NCBI RefSeq assembly: GCF_036785885.1
Contig: NC_092330.1
Span: forward strand, 5,490,525 to 5,554,524
Origin: Coffea arabica
Lineage: Eukaryota > Streptophyta > Magnoliopsida > Gentianales > Rubiaceae
Direction: 5' to 3'
Length of the DNA stretch: 64,000 nt
Part shown: piece after piece, positions 59,110-64,000 of the stretch
How the letters are laid out: each line of letters begins with the position of its first letter
Position numbering within the stretch: position 1 is the first letter of the stretch
The notes under the pieces: model-generated
What the model was told of the DNA's origin: nothing
The model's database searches: none
Seen by the model: the letters and a program-made list of their open reading frames with translations, nothing else
Program-made: the position numbers and the translations under genes

Positions 59110-60107
59110 TGATAAGTGACTATTTTATGCTATTTTTGGATGATATTTTATATTACTTTTAGTCACTTTTGCAATATTTTAGGAAGAAGATAGTCAATGT
59201 TTGCGAAGTGCAATCTAATGCTTAATTGAGAAATTTGTCCCTTTTCTTTGCATATTTTGACTATTTTTGTAGGAGTTGGAAATGGACATCATTTTGGACA
59301 AGAAATAAGCTTACATATGATGATTGAAGTCCTAAAGTGTGCAAGAACGATGAGTTTCAAAAGTGGTTTGAGTCACTAGAAGAAAAAAATGAAGAAACTT
59401 GTCGAAAATGAAAGTCGACTCGAATACCTCCGAACAATCCGGCCAATTTTTGGAGGGATTGCTTGGAGCGATTCGAGGCAGAGAATTTTGATGAAACAGG
59501 GGAGGAATCCCTCCAAGGAATCTAGCCGAAACTTGGAGGGATTCTGGTCAAACTTGACGGCTTCCACTTGTACAACTTGTTTTCACCTCCATTCTTTCAT
59601 ACCTTTTGAGGGACAAATTGTAGAAGATTTGCAACTGTAAAAGGGAGATTCTAGCAACAAATCTTGACTTTATTTCTTCCATAATGATGTGATATAACTT
59701 GGAGCCAAAATTGTTGACTTATTTGGAGTTATGTTCATATGCAAGTGAAGGACTTAAAGATTTCTTTATAAATAGTTAGTCAAGATAATAGTACTCAATG
59801 ATCCAAAAATTGCGCTTGCATGAGTAGTTAGGGATACCATAGCCTAAGGAGTTTTCATTTGCTATTTTCTTACATAGTTTAACTTAGTTTTGTTTCCTTT
59901 AATTTGTTAATTGTCTAACTAATAGAGGAGCCTTAGTAGTGCCGGTAACTGTATGTTCTTATTTGTGGGCTCGACCATTAATATTCTATACTTAATCTCG
60001 GCCCGTATACTTATAAAAAATCGAGTGTGGGGTATTTAGAATTTGATAAATGTAGAAGTTGACTGTGGATTGAGCCTAATTTTTATATGCATATCCCGCA
60101 TTCATCA
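59110..60107 (+). repeat. Athila-like LTR, plus orientation
   Basis: Starts TGATAAGTGACTATTTTATG, ends TATCCCGCATTCATCA, and is followed by AGTTTT and a tRNA-Asp-type PBS at 60114-60131 (TGGCGCTGTTGTAGGGGA). About 1 kb, no gene. Confidence 0.8.
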
Positions 60108-60477
60108 AGTTTTTGGCGCTGTTGTAGGGGAAGATTTGTGACACTATCGGCGTGAAGAATAACTTTATTAGTTTAAACATTTAGTTTTGTTTCCTTTAAT
60201 TTGTTAATTGTCTAACTAATAGAGGAGCCTTAGTAGTGCCGGTAACTGTATGTTCTTATCTGTGGGTTCGACCCTTAATATTCTATACTCAATCTCGGCC
60301 CGTATACTTATGAAAAATCGCGTGTGGGATATTTAGGATTTGATAAATGTAGAAGTTGACTGTGGATTAAGCCTAATTTTTATATTCATATCCCGTGTTC
60401 GTCAAGTTTTTGGCGCCGTTGTCGGGGAAGATTTGTGGCAATATCGGCATGAAGAGTAACTTTATTAGTTTAGACAT
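59884..60477 (+). repeat. 297-bp tandem duplication of LTR end, PBS and leader
   Basis: Unit 1 is 59884-60180 and unit 2 is 60181-60477, differing at scattered bases. Each carries the last ~225 bp of the LTR, the AGTTTT spacer, a PBS (60114-60131 and 60411-60428) and ~50 bp of leader. The second PBS (TGGCGCCGTTGTCGGGGA) is closer to the canonical site. Confidence 0.9.
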
Positions 60478-60622
60478 TTTATTTATTTTCTTGTGTTTTT
60501 GTGTCTAGTTGTATTTTTTTGAATCTTTATTTGTGTGTTTTTATATGTGTCGAGTCACCTATTCTTCTTGACTTATTTTTGAAAACTTATTTTTGAGTTA
60601 CTTTGAATGCATGTTTAGGGAC
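60478..60622 (+). other. Athila-like leader up to an inversion junction
   Basis: Non-coding, T-rich. Sequence belonging to the plus-strand element ends somewhere near 60610-60640, where minus-strand pol sequence begins. Confidence 0.5.
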
Positions 60623-63313
60623 TCAAGAAGAGTAATAAACATGGATGGACAATGCATAAGAAGTGGAAGATCGGCAACAGATTGTTATCACGTGCAAAAT
60701 TCTATGAATAGAAGTAATCAAGAAATTACCGCGGATATGTCTTTTCTTTAGGACAACATGAATTGGACTAATCCATACACTATCGAAGATAGGAAAGATT
60801 ATACTTGCATCAAGCCATTTGATAATTTTCAATCTTACCACCTCTTCATATTAGGATTGAGTCTTTTTTACAATTCTACCACCAGTTTGCAATTATCCTC
60901 CAAGAGAATGCGGTGCATACAAATAGAAGGGCTTATTCCTTGAATGTCTGAGATGGTCCATCCAATAGCCTTTTTGTGCTTTCTTAGAACTCTTTGTAAT
61001 TTTTTCCTTTGCTCCTCATTTAGATAAGCACTAACAATCACTGGTAAAGTTTCGTTTGTTCCAAAAAACTCATATACATGAGATGACTAGGAAATGGTTT
61101 GAGTTCAAGATTTAGAGTTTCAATCTATGAAGGCAGTGGAAGTTCTTTTCCTTACCCAAAACTCTCATACACATGTCCTTTTCTATATGGTGGTTGGGCA
61201 TCTAAATATTGGGTAAATTTTTCAATTTCCTCATTATCTTCCTCTTGCCATCCTAAATGTACAAAACACCGTGTAGGAGGATCCAATCCAAGATTGACTT
61301 GACTCGATTCTTGTGTTAATTTGTTAATAGTGCCCATTGAACAAGTACGATCGGTGAAAGAAGGATATTCTTTCATATTATTTAAATTAAATTCTACCTC
61401 TTTCTCACCTATTTGAAAATTAAGTTTGTCATTTTTAACATCAATAATAATACCTACATTTGTCAAAAACGGTCTACCAAGAATAATTAGTATAGATCTG
61501 TTTTCCTCCATATCTAACACCATAAAATTTATGGGAATGAAAAATTTTTGTACTTTAATTAACACATTCTCCAACATTCCTAATGGATATCCAATAGATC
61601 TATCGGCTAACTGTAGAGTAATATTAGTGCGTTTGAGTTCATGCACACCTAATTGTTTAGCCACAATCAAAAGAATTAATGATACACTTGTACCAAGATG
61701 ATATAATGTTTTAAAAATTCAATGTTACCAATGGTGCATGTATAGAAAAACTCCCCAAACCCTTCAACTTAGGTAGTAGCTTGTTTATATAATGGTACTG
61801 CACTCTTTGATTAATGCAATCATTTCACAATCCTCTAATTTTCTCTTCTGAGTCATAATCTCCTTGAGAAACTTAGCATATGAAGGAATCTACAAAATAG
61901 CATCGGCAAAAGGGATATTAATATGTAATTGTTTGAAAATTTTAACAAATTTTTTAAAATCCTTGTCAAGCTTATTTGACTTGGACCTTTGAGGGAATGG
62001 CACAGCTGGAGGGATGGGAACAGTAGAGGAAGATGAAGGATGATCAACAACTTGATTTTCCCTACTCTTCTTTCCCACACTTGCCTCTTGGTCTTTCCTC
62101 TCATTTTTTTCTTCACTCTCATTTTTCCTCTTACTTTCCACCACTAGAGGATCTTCTGATTGTCTACCACTATGAAGAGTAATGACTTTAATATGGTTCT
62201 TCGGATTCACCTCTGTTTTATTCAATAACTCTCCTTGGCTCCTATTATTAATAGAATTAGCAATTTGACCTATTTGAATCTCAATATTTTTATACATAGT
62301 TGTAAGTTGGTCAATTCTTTCGAATCTTTGGGTGGTCGCACTAGCTAACTTATCAATTTTTGTCATTGGACACATTGGCTAGTTTTTCAATAGCCATCCT
62401 CCAAGCCAATTTGTTCTCCATATTTGGTTGTTTTGGTTGGAATTCTAGTGGATTATTTAGTCTTTGTTGCTTTTCTTGATCCTTCCATCTAAAATTTAGA
62501 TGGTTTCTCCAGCTCGGGTTATACATGTTGGAGTAGGGGTTGTTTTGAATAGTCCGATTATAATTATTCACAAATTGTACCGGTTCACTTTCAACACAAA
62601 TGTTAGTATCATACTCACTCCACGTATATTACAACAAGCAACACTTATATTAGTTGTAGACCTAGAACCAATTCTGGTTTGTTTGCTTAACAATTTGACT
62701 ACATTGTTTATTTGGGCACTCAACATATTAAGAGTATCTATTTCAATCATACCTGCTTGTCGTTTAGAGTTACCTCACTCATTCGCTTATTGATAGTTAT
62801 TTGCTGCTATCTCCTTTATCAAATTTTGAGTTTCTTGGGGTGATTTACCCATTAAAACTCCATCTGGGGTTGCATCAATTGTAGTTTTAGTCGGAAAAGA
62901 TAAATCATTATAGAAATTTTGGACAATAAACCAATCGGGCAGTCCATGGTGCGAACATTTTCGTAGCAAATCTCTAAATCTCTCCCAAGTTTCATAAAAT
63001 GATTCACCCTCTTGTTGGTTAAAACTAGTTATGTCCGTTTTAAGTTTAACCGTTTCACCTGAAGAAAAATATTTATTCAAAAATTTCTAAATAAATTATC
63101 CCATGTGGTGAAAGTATTTGGACCATGAAAATGCAAACAAACTTTGGATTTATCATGCAAAGAAAATGGAAACAACTTTAGTCTAATAGTACCCTCACTC
63201 ACTCCATTCATTTTAATTGTATAGCATATTTCCAAAAAATGTAACCAAGTATACATTTAGATCCTCTATGGCATTAATTCTAAATTGAAATTATTGAATC
63301 ATTTGAATAAGTG
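60623..63313 (-). pseudogene. Athila-type gag-protease-RT remnant, opposite strand
   Basis: Decayed minus-strand polyprotein. Gag pieces: SLIQMI (about 63300), GESFYETWERFRDLLRKC (about 63010), KTTIDATPDGVLMGKSPQE (about 62870), NNPYSNMYNPSWRNH (about 62530) and RFERIDQLTTMYKNIEIQIG (about 62310). Protease-distal part: GVHELKRTNITLQLADRSIG (61650) and ILGRPFLTNVGIIIDVKN (about 61460). RT entry: PVIVSAYLNEEQRKKL (about 61035), KAIGWTISDIQGISPSICMH (about 60920) and IIKWLDASIIFPIFDSVWIS (about 60815), ending near 60640 before the catalytic motif. The order and motifs match the element at 9307-11797 but include the pol part missing there. Many stops and frameshifts. The gag N-terminus is cut by a LINE at 63318. 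Confidence 0.85.
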
Positions 63314-63317
63314 ATTA

Positions 63318-64000
63318 TTTTTTTAATAAAATAAAAATATTATTGATGCAACCAATAAAAGTATAAAGTTCGGGATCAACCCTTTCCCAGGAGTACAAAT
63401 TCAAACACACTGATCACCTCCAGCCAAACCCTACTGTCGGCATCTATGAAAGCTTGGGATCCCGGACACATCCAAGGTAATGTCCCCCCTCACCAACCTA
63501 GGCAATGCACTATAGATCTCATAAATTGTAGTACACCTAGCCTCCACTCCAACATTAGATAACCTGTCCGCCGACTTGTTTGCCTCTCGAAAGCAAATGA
63601 GACACGGCTTCAAAATACCGTCCATATTGCTGTAGCTCTAGTAAATCCTTCTATAACCGCCAAGGACAACTAACCTTCCCCTAAATAATACAGACTAACA
63701 CCAGTGAGTCAGACTCCAGATGCAACCTAACTAAGCCACGGGATAAACCCAAGCGACCACAAAAAAGAAACGCTTTCAGCTCTGCATGAAGGCTCGTAGT
63801 CTCCCCAAAAAAGCACGAAAAACCAAGCAGGAACTTCCCATTGTAATCCCTGAACAATCCCCCACCGCCACTTCTCCCCGGATTACCCCTTGAACAACTA
63901 TCGACATTCAGTTTCACCATCGACTGAGTCGGGCATCCTCAACAAACCTCCCGTATGATAACCTTGCTCCTTAACCTAGGTATCATATCGAAAAAGCCAA
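63318..64000 (-). pseudogene. 3' end of a plant LINE (RNase H domain)
   Basis: The minus strand reads an RNase H domain of the type found in plant LINE-related proteins: MVKLNVDSCSRGNPGRSGGG (63920), GLFRDYNGKFLLGFS, TTSLHAELKAFLFC and LHLESDSLVLV, a stop near 63681, another stop shortly after, then in a shifted frame CFREANKSADRLSNVGVE and YSALPRLVRGDITLDVSGIP (to about 63445). The tail ends TTTTATTTTATTAAAAAAA at 63318, consistent with a LINE 3' end. The family's RNase H removes RNA during reverse transcription. The reverse transcriptase would lie to the right of the window. It is decayed and inserted in Athila gag. Confidence 0.8.

Overview
This is a plant nuclear (eudicot-type) window of AT-rich, transposon-dominated intergenic DNA. 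Evidence for a plant: Ty3/gypsy elements of the chromovirus and Athila types, a Tork-like Ty1/copia element, a CACTA transposon, MITEs, a LINE of the plant RNase H type, and a small pectin-methylesterase/invertase-inhibitor (PMEI) gene family. There are no rRNA, tRNA or CRISPR features. Only one gene looks intact and non-transposon: a single-exon PMEI-domain gene at 42139-42690 (minus).

Layout. (1) 1-7546: right part of a Ty3/gypsy element on the minus strand (pol, gag-pro, an extra coiled-coil ORF, PBS, 2.8 kb 5' LTR); its other end is left of the window. (2) 7547-37394: an older Athila-type element (minus) whose gag-pro is at 9307-11797 and whose 5' LTR is cut in two (11985-14103 and 36891-37394) by a 22.8 kb CACTA transposon (14104-36887, target duplication TAA). 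The CACTA in turn carries a complete 13.2 kb LTR retrotransposon (14297-27510, target duplication GAAAG) that has two 5.46 kb LTRs and codes only for gag, and a 3.0 kb solo LTR (29504-32527, target duplication ACTAA). (3) 37395-42138: old intergenic repeats, including an LTR remnant and a G/C-rich hAT-like element. (4) 42139-55058: a PMEI locus. An intact copy (42139-42690) and a pseudogene with one stop (52386-52937) lie on duplicated segments; between them is a 5' PMEI fragment in the opposite orientation that has been split by a very young Tork-like copia element (47015-52276, target duplication GATCT, LTRs differing at one base by eye). The pseudogene's flank also gained a MITE and a ~1.1 kb TIR transposon that are absent from the intact copy's flank. 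(5) 55059-59109: a copia-like LTR with PBS followed by non-coding DNA. (6) 59110-64000: an Athila-like LTR with a 297 bp tandem duplication that doubles its PBS, joined to a decayed Athila gag-pro-RT on the opposite strand, itself cut by the 3' end of a LINE.

Insertion order can be read from the nesting: Athila is oldest, then CACTA, then the gag-only element and the solo-LTR parent. The order of the 1-7546 gypsy relative to these is open, although it abuts Athila sequence. The most interesting items are the gag-only giant-LTR element, which shares LTR-end sequence and gag with the neighbouring gypsy (a plausible parasite/helper pair); the PMEI inverted duplication, which before the copia insertion could have given a hairpin transcript; and the doubled-PBS leaders seen in two unrelated elements. 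All boundaries were read by eye; no alignment or database search was run.
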